NCBI RefSeq assembly: GCF_037392515.1 | Contig: NW_027133905.1 | Coordinates: forward strand, 62,001-126,000 | Direction of reading: 5' to 3' | DNA: 64,000 bases | Origin: Haliotis asinina | Taxonomy: Eukaryota; Mollusca; Gastropoda; Lepetellida; Haliotidae | In this document: positions 36,405 to 47,519 of the stretch, piece after piece | Layout: every line of letters begins with the position of its first letter | Position numbering within the stretch: position 1 is the first letter of the stretch | The notes under the pieces: generated by a model | What the model saw: only the letters and a program-made list of their open reading frames with translations | What the model was told of the DNA's origin: nothing | The model's database searches: none | Translations under genes and position numbers: made by a program

Positions 36405-36625
36405 AACAGATTGGGTGTTTTTGTACATCCAACAAAGGTGTTGTCTTATATGAAAAGGGTTTTGGGTGTTGTGATACACTGAACAAGGTGTCGTGATACT
36501 TTGCAAAGTGTCACAGGTAGTACAATTCACAAGGTATGTCTTTGTACATTTTGGGAGGGTTTTGTGATACACCCAATAGGGTGTTGTGATACTCCTAATG
36601 GGGTGTCTTTGTGCATTTAAGGGAA
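36405..36625. repeat. Degenerate short tandem repeat (GGTGTTGTGATAC type)
   Basis: Variants of GGGTGTTGTGATAC followed by ACCCAA or ACTGAACAA recur at intervals of roughly 25-30 bases. Confidence 0.5.
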
Positions 36626-36767
36626 ATGATGTCATATTAAACCTAACAAAAGGCTTATTACGATAACAGAAAGGGTGTTATAATATAATATTCAGTAGGT
36701 CTGTTATATTTGTCAGATGTATGAATCTCATCTCAGTGAATACTGTATTTGTTTCCACTGTGTAGCT

Positions 36768-36812
36768 ACTCACTCACTCACTCTTACTCACTCACTCACT
36801 CACTCACTCACT
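36768..36812. repeat. (CTCA)n microsatellite
   Basis: About ten CTCA units with one interruption, like the tails of the local SINE families, but no body is recognisable upstream. Confidence 0.85.
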
Positions 36813-37008
36813 ATCAGATTTGTCATGAGTGCCTCAGTCATTGGCTGTCTGTACAAAATTCTGCAAACTCAAAATCTACTTTGGTTGGTTTGAATCATTA
36901 GGGATACTTGTAGCTAAACCTTTGACACACACCTGAACAGGTAATTGACTCACAGCTGAACAGACAGTAGACTCAAATCAGAGTTTCTTATCAAGATGTG
37001 TTTGATCA

Positions 37009-37687
37009 GGCTCTGTTTCATGAAGAAAGTTTTACACCTTGACTGTCAGGTGTAATAGTTGCAACAATGTTAGTACTATCACTGTTGGAAGTTTCTGATG
37101 AACTGTAGGAGTTACGACAGTCTTAGTTCTATGACTGTTGGAAGTCTGTGTTGAACTGTAGGAGTTACGACAGTCTTAGTTCTATGACTGTTGGAAGTCT
37201 CTGATGAACTGTAGGAGTTACGACAGTCTTAGTTCTATGACTGTTGGAATTCTGTGTTGAACTGTAGGAGTTACGACAGTCTTAGTTCTATGACTGTTGG
37301 AAGTCTGTGTTGAACTGTAGGAGTTACAACAGTCTTAGTTCTATGACTGTTGGAATTCTGTGTTGAACTGTAGGAGTTACAACAGTCTTAGTTCTGTGAC
37401 TGTTGGAATTCTGTGTTGAACTGTAGGAGTTACAACAGTCTTAGTTCTATGACTGTTGGAATTCTGTGTTGAACTGTAGGAGTTACAACAGTCTTAGTTC
37501 TATGACTGTTGGAAGTCTGTGTTGAACTGTAGGAGTTACGACAGTCTTAGTTCTATGACTGTTGGAAGTCTCTGATGAACTGTAGGAGTTACGACAATCT
37601 TAGTTCTATGACTTGGAATTCTATGTTGAAATGTAGGAGTTATGACAATTTTTGATATTAGCACTAAACTATTTATGAAACAGGGCC
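37009..37687. mobile_element. Foldback (MITE-like) element with an internal 53-bp tandem array
   Basis: The ends GGCTCTGTTTCATGAA and, inverted, GGCCCTGTTTCATAAA form terminal inverted repeats. TTTGATCA occurs directly left (37001-37008) and 2 bases right (37690-37697), a possible 8-bp target duplication. Inside, about ten 53-bp units (GTTGGAAGTCTGTGTTGAAC, TGTAGGAGTTACGACAGTCT, TAGTTCTATGACT) run from about 37084 to 37640. The GTTACGACAGTCTTAG block resembles the arms of the other foldback copies in the window. Confidence 0.7.
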
Positions 37688-37699
37688 ATTTTGATCACT

Positions 37700-40600
37700 T
37701 TTTTGTTTCTGAACCAGAAAGCAGTGTGTTGGATTATGCAGGTTGGGATGTGTAATTCAGCCATATTTACACTCTTTTGTCAAACAATATCAATCCTATT
37801 TCCGTATTTATGCATAATCAATGTCGCTGAGTCTGCCAAGTTCTGGATCATGTTGGTGTAACAACAGAGTTCATAATGTGATACATCCTGCAATAAATAA
37901 GTTGTGATGGGTCTGTTCCACTGTATGATACAGACAGAGAGCAACCACACTCTGGAATATAGAAATGTATAGCATGGGGAGGCTGTTGTGAAGTGAAGTG
38001 TCTCTCACTAACAATACGCCCCAAAAGAGATGTGTACATTAGTGATTCATTGAGGATTGATGGCTCCATGTTTTTATGTATAATGTACATTCGTTTTTCT
38101 CTGATAGTTATTTCTCAGATCTATAACACATCAGTGCCATGTCTTAGAAGATATGCCTCAAGCTGCCACACACAACAGTCGAGCATCCTGGCGAAAGCGC
38201 AAACAAACAGATATCAACAGCAAACAACAATAATAATCCCGCTGATGACATCCTTACCTTGTAACCTGGCTAACAGTATCCAAGGCTTGTTAACACTGTA
38301 GAGCAAACTTGTGACTCTCTACTGGCCGAATGTTACAGCTGCTGTCTGTCTGTCTGTCTGTCCGTCTGTATGTCCTTGTGAGGACTTGCTCAATGAACAG
38401 ACCTCTATGAACTTTATGATGTAGGTTCCACACAAAATAGCATAATTGTGTCTGGAAACAGCTGTAAGTTAATATTTCAAGTATGTACAGATTAACAAGC
38501 CAACAGCAACAAAATTGTTATTATTTATGGAGGTTTACTGTTATGTTTAATTTATTGTGTTTAGGTTTTATGGATGTATTTATTAGTGTTACATAAGTGT
38601 AAAAAAGTCAAGTTGGAACTTGTTTTAGAATCTTCTTTTGCAGGTGGTTAATCTCATTTTAATATTAAAATGGGCATCTTCGTGGAATGTTTTTACTTGT
38701 ACAAAGCCCATGACCCTTTGTTTGTTAAAGTGGACATGAAAGACACGAGTTTGTGATCTCTATCTCTACCAGCATATCAACTAAAACTTTATTTTATTGC
38801 GGCTGTATATATCTGAAGTTTTTACATTCTTGAAATTGTCATTTTCTCAATGTTTGCTTTGAGTAACAAAATGTTTGAATGTGTGAAATGAAGAATCACG
38901 TTTTACCCGTCCCAGAGATTTGCACTTTGACATTTGTTGTTTCAGGCAATAGATATTTCAAATTTCTCAATTAACATTCTTCCCGTGAAGTTTTAAACTC
39001 ATTTTATTTGACATTTTAGTCGCAGTTTACTTGAGTTAATCGAATTAATTTTTTACTTTTTACAAGTTTTGTATCTAAAGTTCCATTCAGATAATCAGTA
39101 AATCTTGTTACCAACCCAATTTGATTTCAGTTATATTGAGATTGAGTAACCCAAGTATCTGTGGTAATCGTGAAAATGTAACCATGGTAACAGATCATTC
39201 ATATCATTTTTCGTTATTCGGATATATTGTTTGTAAGTAAAGAGCTTTCAACCCACCAAACATTTGCATCTGTTTCTGCTTGTCTGGATGCCCTTGCATA
39301 ACTCAGAAGCTAGACTCTGGGAATAGCTGTGTAAGAAGGACTTTGTGACTCTATGTTGAAAATTTGTACATGACGACAATAGTTTGTATATAATGGACTA
39401 ACTTGGATGTATAAATTCTTTGAAGATGATGTTATTTTTGTATCGATCTGAATTGTTGACGTGTGATCATATGTGTGTTTTTCAAGCAGATTTTTGTTGC
39501 CAAGGTTTTTTATCACGCATTGGCTACTGAAACAGACTCAAAATGGTGACACTGTGGTTTTGTTACTGGTGACCTGTTATATACTCATCAGGGGCTCTTG
39601 GATAACTCATGGTATCCCAACCAGGTTTAGCTAGAGGCATAACTGTTTAAAGAACTCATCTGGGACTGATCATTAAGAGGTGAGGCCAAACTGTTTGCAA
39701 GGCGAATAACATGTTTCCACCTTTCAACCAGTGCCATCTCACCAACTTATCTTGATCGTCATGGTTATCTAAAGGCAGGTGGAGCAACAGTGACTATTAG
39801 AGGTGTGACAATACGGAAAATTCACAATATGATACTTACTGTGAAATCTTGGAACGATACAGTATGATTTTATACACATCAGGATATGCTGTCTTTAGTT
39901 ATTTTCTTTAAAAACATACATTTTGACATAACCATCAAATTCAAGTGAAAAATAACAATCTTAAGGTCAACCATGTGTATCATGATATGAAAAGGCATCA
40001 ATATATTTATCGTCCGATAAGGTATCACAATTATCGATAGTATGATATATCCCCACAGCCTGTACAAGAGAACAAATCTTAACCATGTCTGTTTGCATTT
40101 ACTATGGCCCTGTTCTACCCCTCGAGATCCAGCAATCAAAGGGGAGAGAACCAGTCAACAGTGTCATCATCGTGTGAGTTGATCACAGTAGTCCACCCAG
40201 CCATCGTTAAGCTTCTTTGAACTTTGTTGAAAACAAGGATGCTGACCTGAACATCACTTTTTGGATTGCCGCCATTCCACTGTCCCTGAGGTATTTGGTC
40301 ATTTGCCATTTCATCAGTCATGTCATTTGGCTTTTAAAATATAAATTTTATTTGAATTGTATTTAGAAATAAACTTTTGTGAAAACTTTGCATAAAAAAC
40401 TATGAATGTGGTGATGAAAGATTTGTGCCTTTCACTTATTGCTTATTCAATATTAGTGGCAGTGAGCAACAGATGTAATTTTTCTCAAATCACTGGGAAA
40501 AGAATTTGAAATAGATGTTACTGGCTTGCGAACAGTTATCGCTGCATACCAGTTGTCATTGATGCATGTCTGTTGAGTTCGTGCAAACAGCCTCTCATAG

Positions 40601-41850
40601 TCTGTCGCTTTTGTGACGTGTCAATGTGTAAAGTACTACGGAAGTACGAGTCAAGCTGTCTACCCAAGTGCTACAGTCAGGTGTTGGTGATAACTGGTAT
40701 GGAGGGGTAACTGGTCGCTAGCCAGTAGAGTTGATCAATTAACCACAGTGTTGACACCCTAATACTGATTTGTTGTGAGACAACATCCACTTGATATATA
40801 GCAGGAATTTCCACGCAGATCACAGGAGATATGATCCAGACGAAAGGCTGTCCAAGACATTTTGTTGTATATAGTCTTGGCCCAATAATTAACTATTTGT
40901 CAGTATTGTGTCTATTCCATTAGCTTGTTTTTAACTATTCACTCGGTTCAAAGAAGCTTACTTCAGCTCTCATGCCAGACTGTTTGGGAAAAAAATTGGT
41001 TTGCAATTCCACGGACTCTAAAAATTGAATTGAATAATTTTTTAATGAAACAGTATTTTTATATTCCCTTGTTCTGAAATATGTGAACTGAAAGTTACAC
41101 AGTTACTGTCACTTTGGAAATAAATGTAATGTTTAAAATAAATATTTGGACAAGACATTAAGTCATGAGAATTAAAAAAAAAAATTTTTTAAATGGGATT
41201 TTCCAATTGTACTTTTTTCATGCTACCTTCTTGTATTTTACAGACACTTTGTAACCAAACAAAAAATATCATCTGGCCTGATGTCAGTATAACCAACAAA
41301 GCATCACTTGCACTACCATTAATACCCACCACTTGTAACCCTTCGTTCGTGTGTGCTGACAATTCCAAACAAGGTGAATATTGGGAGAAGCAGGTACAGT
41401 GTCGCCATGTTCAGTTACAAATACCGTAACTTATTTAGTGGAGAGTTATTTTAATGTATATAAACAGACAAGATTGTGTATCCCGTCCATCTGGTGAATG
41501 TTTTGTACTGTGTTTTACTCTTCAGACTAACACGATTATCTACCTTTGTAGAGTTACCTTCCCATGATGTCCGAGTTCTATCATTTACGCAGTTATATGA
41601 TTTGGGATTTGTGTTTATCATGAATATTCAGAAGACATTTGAAAAATTCATATGCTGTCGGATTGCAGCATACATTTTCAAGGGAAGATAACTCTGAAAA
41701 GGGAGATAATTCTTACCAATTCTCCCATGGTGATGCCAGCCTGTCACCAGATCCTATATGAACAATGCTAACCTGTACTAGAGTTGTATGTACAGTGTGC
41801 CAACACAACTTCTCTCCAACTTTTACAACTCCAATAAACATTCATCATTA
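37700..41850. other. Intergenic sequence between converging PLXDC and EXOG
   Basis: AT-rich, with a small TCTG run at about 38340-38372. No gene, exon or structured repeat was recognised; the short frames show no domain. Confidence 0.45.
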
Positions 41851-42047
41851 TTAGCCTAAGTTTGTTTGGTTTTTTTTTTGTTGCCAGTGGCATAACATTG
41901 GTTGTAAGGGCTTGGATTGTAGCCAGCAATCTGAAAGCTGGTGCAGAGAACCCTTCCTTCTTGTATGAGGGTGATGGTGTGTTGAAACTTGACAGTGAGG
42001 CTCAGTGGTGTGTCAACAGGTTTAGATAGTGGCAGTTCTTTGTTAAA

Positions 42048-42190
42048 CACCACACTCCGCAACATTCCAGGTATGTATGGCAGTAGTCTGTTAATGATCA
42101 ATCCTGGACCAGACAATCCAGTGATCAACATGGAGTATCAGTCTACCCAGTTTGGATATAATGACAAATGTCAACCAAGTCGGCAAGCCA
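42048..42190 (-). repeat. SINE-like copy (family A), minus strand
   Basis: Inverted blocks CTGGACCAGACAATCCAGTG, ATCAACATG and GTCAACCAAGTCGGCAAGCC match the family A body. The tail part is degenerate. Confidence 0.6.
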
Positions 42191-42252
42191 GATCTGGGAT
42201 GTTGAAGACAATTTCTCACCTGGATCTTCATGGATGTGCAGGGGTTCAATTT

Positions 42253-42258
42253 TTTATT
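42253..42258 (-). promoter_or_regulatory. Candidate polyadenylation hexamer for EXOG
   Basis: On the minus strand AATAAA occurs about 330 bases after the EXOG stop, just before a minus-strand SINE-like copy. No supporting downstream element was identified. Confidence 0.2.
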
Positions 42259-42304
42259 TAAAAGCCGCTTGCCACAGGACTATAAGGAAGGCTATTTCTG
42301 AGAT

Positions 42305-42465
42305 GTCCAGGACTAGCACAGTGGTTAAAGTGTTTGCTTGCCATTAAAAAAACTTTGGATTCTTTTCCCCATACTGGAACAGTGTGTGAGGCCCATTTCT
42401 AGAGTCCCCTCCTGTGAATATTGCTGGAATATTGATGAAAGCAGCATAGAACTGTACTTAATGAA
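42305..42465 (+). repeat. SINE-like copy (family B)
   Basis: It has AGCACAGTGGTTAAAGTGTT, GTGTGAGGCCCATTTCTAGAG and AATATTGCTGGAATATTG. It lies in the probable 3' UTR region of EXOG, in the opposite orientation. Confidence 0.6.
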
Positions 42466-42585
42466 AACTGATGGCCAGTTAACACCAAGACACAAACGTT
42501 AAACTGTCTGCATTGGGCTGATTTATCAAATAGAAACAACAACAAACACCCATCACATAATGTCATTGACAACAAGTGAAGTATG

Positions 42586-43023
42586 TCACAATTCACGTTT
42601 TAATTTCTCTTTTTCTACAAGTTCATTTCTTCTGTTCTGGTAAAGAGCAACTAGTTTCTCATCAGGTTTTATACGTTTGTTCTGAAGTTCTGTCCAAGAC
42701 TTCTCCAGCTGATGGACACTGTAAGCGCTTTCCATTTTCTTCCTCGTCATATCCAGTTCAAACTCGCTACTGGACATAATGGTACACCCATCTTTCCCAC
42801 ATAAACTTAACTGCCTGGATTTGTCCAGTCTGGGTAAATACTTAACACCAGTTTTACTTTCCAAATAATCTACACTCACTTCAAAATCTCGTAGTTTATG
42901 ACTTGATATTGGTTCGTTTGGAACAATAAATGCACCGACATATTTCATGTCAGAATCATCATTTTCTGCCACAATGACCTTGAACAGATGGGTTGGCACG
43001 GCAACCTGGTTCTTTCCGATCAC
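42586..43023 (-). CDS. EXOG: EXOG terminal exon: C-terminal domain and stop
   Basis: The minus-strand acceptor is GTTCTTTCAG|GTGATC, and the frame runs 145 codons to a stop at 42588-42586. It begins VIGKNQVAVPTHLFKVIVAE (human VIGEDNVAVPSHLYKVILA). It continues with GAFIVPNEPISSHKLRDFEV, SVDYLESKTGV and a Lys/Glu-rich helical end (WTELQNKRIKPDE...KEKLKREL). This C-terminal extension is what separates EXOG from EndoG. Confidence 0.95.
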   Translation of the reverse strand: MIGKNQVAVPTHLFKVIVAENDDSDMKYVGAFIVPNEPISSHKLRDFEVSVDYLESKTGVKYLPRLDKSRQLSLCGKDGCTIMSSSEFELDMTRKKMESAYSVHQLEKSWTELQNKRIKPDEKLVALYQNRRNELVEKEKLKREL

Positions 43024-45839
43024 CTGAAAGAACAAAGTCACATACATACAATAATAACAATATTCACTTGTTGCTTAATGTTACACACAGCAATATTCCA
43101 GCAAAATGATAATAACAGAAAATTTCGTTAAAAAGATGAGTTGCACCAATAGTCCTTGCTTGTAATATCAAAATTAAGTATAATGTATGGTTCTGTTGCT
43201 AGTAAGGTTGAAGCAAGCCATTTCAGTGATTTAGACAATGAGTGACACCATTTTCCATTGGTGAGATTATTCATAAATACAGTGTAATGTTTAAAGAGGT
43301 AAACATCACATGTAGTCCAATTTCTGGGTGTTATTGAGTATTTGAAACATGAGAATTCATTTGGAACGAACAGATGGTGATGTTTATCAACACTGTAAAC
43401 ACAAAAATGAAACAAAAGGCCTGAATGGGGTTTACTGTCTGGACTGATTGACATAGAGCATGGGTACAGCTGTGAAGTGTCATCAGCTGGCCGTCTCAGC
43501 TGGTTCCATGGTAGCATCTGGAACTGCTCATTTGTGACATAATTCTGACTTCACATCACAATATTTGAATGGCGTCACCACTGTGGACAATGCAACAATA
43601 CAGTTGTATTTGATATTTGTGTGTGTAAATAGGCAGTGAATGGGAAGTCTAAGGAAACTCAAATCAAATCAGGACAGCTTGGATAACTCTTGATTGGTTT
43701 TAGTTTGTTGAAATGTAAAGCACCGTAATCTCACTTATATTTTGATTCCGTGTGCTTAAACGTTTGGTCTCATATAAATATACAGGGTTTCAAAAAATCT
43801 TTCTAAAACCCACCTGCCACAGGGCAAGTGACTTTAAGAAATTAACTTGTCCTGACTAAATTTCCACTTGCCCTGATTTTTAGGACAGAATCATGATGAT
43901 GTAATTATGAACCAATAAATCAGCATGGTAGTTGATGTTAGTGTTCAGTGGACAGTTTATTTGGAAGGGATAAATAGCCAAGAAACATAACTCTACTTTA
44001 TTTAATAGCTACATTTTCAGCAGAGATGAAATTAAATCCATGTTCATTTGCGGCTTATAACCATAAGTGGATATTATCTAGTAGCTCACGGACAAGTAAG
44101 ATACTGTACCATAATTTGACCAAATGAAAACTGACTTTTCCAGGGTGTCAGGTGATGGGATTATTGAACGCCTGATATACCCCTAATTTGTCATTCAGTT
44201 ATTGAAAATTACAATTGTTTGGTGGGGAAAAGTGAAATTACAAATGTTTGAAATCCTAGCTTAATGACATTTGTCCAGCCAAGCAGTAAAGATCAAGGTA
44301 AGAATTGAGCCACCCCAGGTACTAATGCATATGACAGTGAGAAGCAAAACCTATATAACAATGTTTATGGATAGCAACTGCTTGTATTTTGAGTGTGACA
44401 TTTCAATACAGATAGAAATTTCAAATGTCATTTCTAACTGACAACGGTACAAGAACCTGTATCAAACCCTGCACTCACAAAATAAAAGAAGTTCTAATCC
44501 GTAAAGTTTGTCTATTATTGTACTTCCCAGGTTCGTAATTGCCACTGAAGAACTGACATGTTGAAAACCATTTCACTTACTTCATAGTTCACATACAGTT
44601 TCCCATCTTCCTCTGATTCCGGCAACATCACAGGACCACTCAAGATGCGGACATCCTTGAACTTCTTGGTGAGGTCACGACAGTACATCTCAAATCGGTT
44701 CCAAAAGCCACCATTGTTTTCTGGGTCTTGAGGCAGGATGTTGGTCGAGTAAAATGTGTCACTCATGGCTCTCTGTGGATGCAGATACATACATGTTTCA
44801 GAAAGATCAGATTATACATGTTGCACTTTGAAATCAGAGTGAGTGAGTTTACTTTTAAGCTGCACTCAGCAATATTCCAGCTATATGGCGGTGGTCTGTA
44901 AATAATCAAGTCTTGACAAGCCAATCCAGTGATCAACAGCATGAGCATCGCTGCACAACTGGGAACTGATGACATGTGTCAACCAAGTCAGCGAGTCTGA
45001 CCACTCGATCCCATTAGTCGCCTCTTACAACAAGCATAGTCACATTTTGTGGCAGTCATGGGTTGCTGAAGACATGTTCTACCCCAGATCTTGACAGGTC
45101 CTCAGACTGGGAGTTTTCTATTCATACAATGTCGAATGTATTATGATCATTGAGACTGTAAGACAGTTTTCATAAAATCAATTGCTACTGTTCTGAACTG
45201 AACCTTACAACAGCTCCTTGGAAGCCATACAATCTCAGTCAGCCTTGTTTAGCATGTTGTTTTGATTGCTCTCAAAAGGGAGTGAGAACTTGATGAAAGT
45301 TTGAAACTAGTTTGTAACTAGTACCCAGTTTGAAACAGAACAGTAGTAGCACATGCAGTTCCCTTTAAACAAGATTGTGGTGTCACAACTTTCAAGATTT
45401 GATGTTCCTGTGATGACAGAGTCTTCAAGAACTCCTGAAATTGTCACCCTTGAAGTATAAATCCATCTGGAGCTTCATGTTTGCAACACCTTAATGTATT
45501 TCCTGTTGCCTCAATTGTTGTAGAATAAGACTGGTAAACAAAGGGACAATGACATTTCACACTCTTCAGTGGTCACTAGTGAAGAAAAAATACCAGACCT
45601 TACATTACCATACAGAATGGACATAAGTGAGTGAGTTTAGTTTTACGCCGCACTCAGCAATATTCCAGCTATATGGCGGGAATGGACATAAAGCTCTACC
45701 TGGTCATACTTGTAATTGCCAGCCGGTGCCATGTGGCCTCATGACCAGCCACTGTGACGGTAGTCATCATTGGTAGAGGAAAACATCTTCTCTACATCCA
45801 GGTCTGGCTGAAACTGAGACTTCTTCCGATTGGCTGAAC
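42586..45839 (-). CDS. EXOG: EXOG-like mitochondrial nuclease, three 3' exons, interrupted by an in-frame stop
   Basis: The exons (transcript order 45839-45700, 44772-44581, 43023-42586) encode the catalytic core and C-terminal domain of EXOG, a nuclease of the EndoG/beta-beta-alpha-metal superfamily. In other animals EXOG sits in the mitochondrial inner membrane and removes damaged DNA ends as a 5' exo/endonuclease. About 255 residues are visible against roughly 368 in human, so the N-terminal third (targeting/membrane segment and first nuclease strands) lies in unseen exons. Matches include HMAPAGN, TFYSTNILPQD, WNRFEMYCRDL and LSGPVMLP, and a C-terminal region with VPTHLFKVI, GAFIVPNEPI and FEVSVDYLE. 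The SRGH motif is S-TGA-GH. All three exons keep clean splice sites and open frames otherwise, so any inactivation is recent, allelic or an error. The gene is convergent with PLXDC. Confidence 0.88.
43788..44165. repeat. Dispersed repeat, copy 1 (CTTGCCACAGGGCAAGTGAC type)
   Basis: Shared blocks with 46075-46340 are TGACTTTAAGAAA, TAACTTGTCCTGAC, AACTCTACTTTATTT, GGACAAGTAAGATAC and AATGAAAACTGACTT. Both copies have the same orientation and flank the two upstream EXOG exons. Confidence 0.7.
44581..44772 (-). CDS. EXOG: EXOG exon: nuclease core (WNRFEMYCRDL)
   Basis: The minus-strand acceptor is GCATCCACAG|AGAGCC and the donor GAA|GTAAGT. It is 192 bp, 64 codons, phase 0 at both ends. It encodes RAMSDTFYSTNILPQDPEN, then GGFWNRFEMYCRDLTKKF and VRILSGPVMLPESEEDGK. 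The Asn residues of TNILPQ and the NGGFWN block correspond to the metal-ligand region of this nuclease family. Confidence 0.95.
44842..45100 (-). repeat. SINE-like copy (family A), minus strand
   Basis: It begins GTGAGTGAGTTTACTTTTAA and AGCAATATTCCAGCTATATG, and ends AGTCAGCGAGTCTGACCACT and GTCGCCTCTTACAACAAGCA. It is nearly full length, in the EXOG intron between exons 44772 and 45700. Confidence 0.8.
45628..45680 (-). repeat. SINE-like 3' fragment (family A), 20 bases from an EXOG exon
   Basis: Only the terminal part is present: GTGAGTGAGTTTAGTTTTAC, GCCGCACTCAGCAATATTCC, AGCTATATGGCGG. It ends 20 bases from the donor side of EXOG exon 45700-45839. Confidence 0.75.
45700..45839 (-). CDS. 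EXOG: EXOG exon with catalytic motif, carrying a premature TGA
   Basis: Read on the minus strand, the acceptor is TTCTTACCAG|GTTCA and the donor CAG|GTAGAG. It is 140 bp, starting with two bases of a split Gly codon and ending in phase 0. It encodes (G)SANRKKSQFQPDL, then DDYRHSGWS, then TGA at 45741-45739, then GHMAPAGNYKYDQ. Human EXOG has GDADRKHCKFKPDP and SGWSRGHMAPAGN at these places, so TGA stands for Arg. CGA to TGA is a single C-to-T change at a CpG. A 163-base (TCAC)n tract begins about 20 bases upstream of the acceptor. Confidence 0.88.
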
Positions 45840-45859
45840 CTGGTAAGAATAGACAAACA

Positions 45860-46022
45860 GTGAGTGAGTGAGTGAGTGAGTGAGTGAGTGAGTGAGTGAG
45901 TGAGTGAGTGAGTGAGTGAGTGAGTGAGTGAGTGAGTGAGTGAGTGAGTGAGTGAGTGAGTGAGTGAGTGAGTGAGTGAGTGAGTGAGTGAGTGAGTGAG
46001 TGAGTGAGTGAGTGAGTGAGTG
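45860..46022. repeat. (GTGA)n microsatellite, about 40 units
   Basis: An uninterrupted GTGA tract of about 163 bases, TCAC on the EXOG coding strand. It ends about 20 bases from the acceptor of the EXOG exon that carries the catalytic motif. Confidence 0.98.
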
Positions 46023-46074
46023 ATCGAGAGAGAGAGAGAGAGAATGTGAAAGTGAATGAGTTGGATGAGCTGCA

Positions 46075-46340
46075 GTTCAAAAACGTTTTGAAAAGCCACT
46101 TGCCACCGGGCAAATGACTTTAAGAAAGTAACTTGTCCTGACATAAATCAAGAGTGATGAATAGCAACTCTACTTTATTTGTAATGCGAAATTTATTAGC
46201 TGCATTTGGAGTAGATATGAAATGAAATTCAAGGTTATATGAAGTTTGGAACCATAAGAGGAAACTATCTAGTCACCCAGGGACAAGTAAGATACCATTA
46301 CTTGATTGCCCAAAATGAAAACTGACTTGTCCCAGCGATT
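46075..46340. repeat. Dispersed repeat, copy 2
   Basis: Same family and orientation as 43788-44165 (CACTTGCCACCGGGCAAATG, GGGACAAGTAAGATACCATT). A shorter relative may lie near 55480-55570 (TGCACCTTGTGCAAGTTAGA, AAGCCCTGATG). Confidence 0.7.
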
Positions 46341-46569
46341 GTATTTTTTGACCCTTGGCTGAGTGTTATTCATCTGATGTGAGTTTCTTTGCCAAAACAC
46401 AAATAGATGAATCACACTGTAAGCAAATAAATCATAATGGCTGTCTCGTGCCTTCATTATAACTGGCAAGAAACAGGCTCATTAAACTTAGTGTACCACT
46501 GCCTTGAACAGTAAGAGAGTGAACAAGCCCTGCAAAAGACTCTGCCGGACAAGGCATGATACAACATAT

Positions 46570-46725
46570 GTCATATTTGGGATTTCACTTTCTTAGTAAA
46601 GTACAAATTCTAGTACTTTTTTCGGTTGAGTCCCATTCGGGATTCGAACCCGCACCCTCAGAGTCAGGCACCTAATCGCCAGCACACAAAGTCAGCCGCC
46701 TAGCCCGCTCAGCCACTGACTTCAT
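46570..46725 (-). repeat. tRNA-derived SINE-like copy (family C), minus strand
   Basis: On the minus strand it reads GTGGCTGAGCGGGCTAGGCG (A-box-like) and GGGTTCGAATCCCGAATGGG (B-box-like), followed by GTACTAGAATTTGTACTTTA. The head looks tRNA-like, but the matching copies at 996 and 22805 show it is a dispersed repeat. Confidence 0.7.
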
Positions 46726-46833
46726 TCATTCATTGACTTAGGTCACTGATCTTGTCCATCCCATTTGTCACTTCCCACAACAAGCAACATATACTTTAAA
46801 CCATTCGAACCAGAAATCTCCACAGTGTTATTA

Positions 46834-46900
46834 GTGAGTGAATGAAGGAGGGAGTGAGTGAAGGAGGGAGCGAGTGAAGGAGGGAGTGAAGGAGTAATTG
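46834..46900. repeat. GGAGNGAGTGAA-type microsatellite
   Basis: Repeated GAAGGAGGGAGTGAGT variants over about 65 bases. Confidence 0.8.
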
Positions 46901-47519
46901 AGGGGTTCACTAACACGACACAATGAGGTGCTCATTGCCTCAAGAAGTTTGTAGAGGAGTTGTAGTTTGTGGGTGTAGTTTGTAGACGCTCATCAGTTCC
47001 ACCCTGAGGAACAGTTGGGTAGTGTTGTTGGTAAAGTGTTTGTTCATCAAGCCAAAGACTTTGTTTCAACTCATATAGACACGATGTATGAAAGCCATTT
47101 CATGTGTGCTTGTAGTGATAGTCTTCTGCATGTGAAGACTAGCAGTAGGGTGTGGTATTTTGGCTAGTGACAATATAGTGTAGTATACGGATGAACAACT
47201 TCTTTATTGCTATGAGAGTGTAGGTTCTAACAACATTGCCAAGCAATGATGAAATGCATAAGATTAGAGAAGCATATACACAAGTGAGAGGAGATGTTTA
47301 TACAGCACAATACGGATAAGGAAGACAGACAGTATAACAACACATGGGCTTCGATAAAGCTTAACAAGTGAAGTCTGCAAAATATACAAGTGGGTAGTGA
47401 AACCTGTGGTATACATAAGTGGCCAAATACCAATGATGAGAATATATACATTAGCGGGACATTAACCTTAATGAGGATCTTCAATGAGTTTGTAGTATGC
47501 AGGAGGTATGTAAAAAACC

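Noticed and set aside
44763..44975. Minus-strand frame next to the EXOG exon
   Set aside because: It is a translation of the family A SINE-like copy.
45739..46144. Ser/Leu/Thr/His repeat proteins
   Set aside because: They are translations of the (TCAC)n microsatellite joined by chance to EXOG exon sequence.
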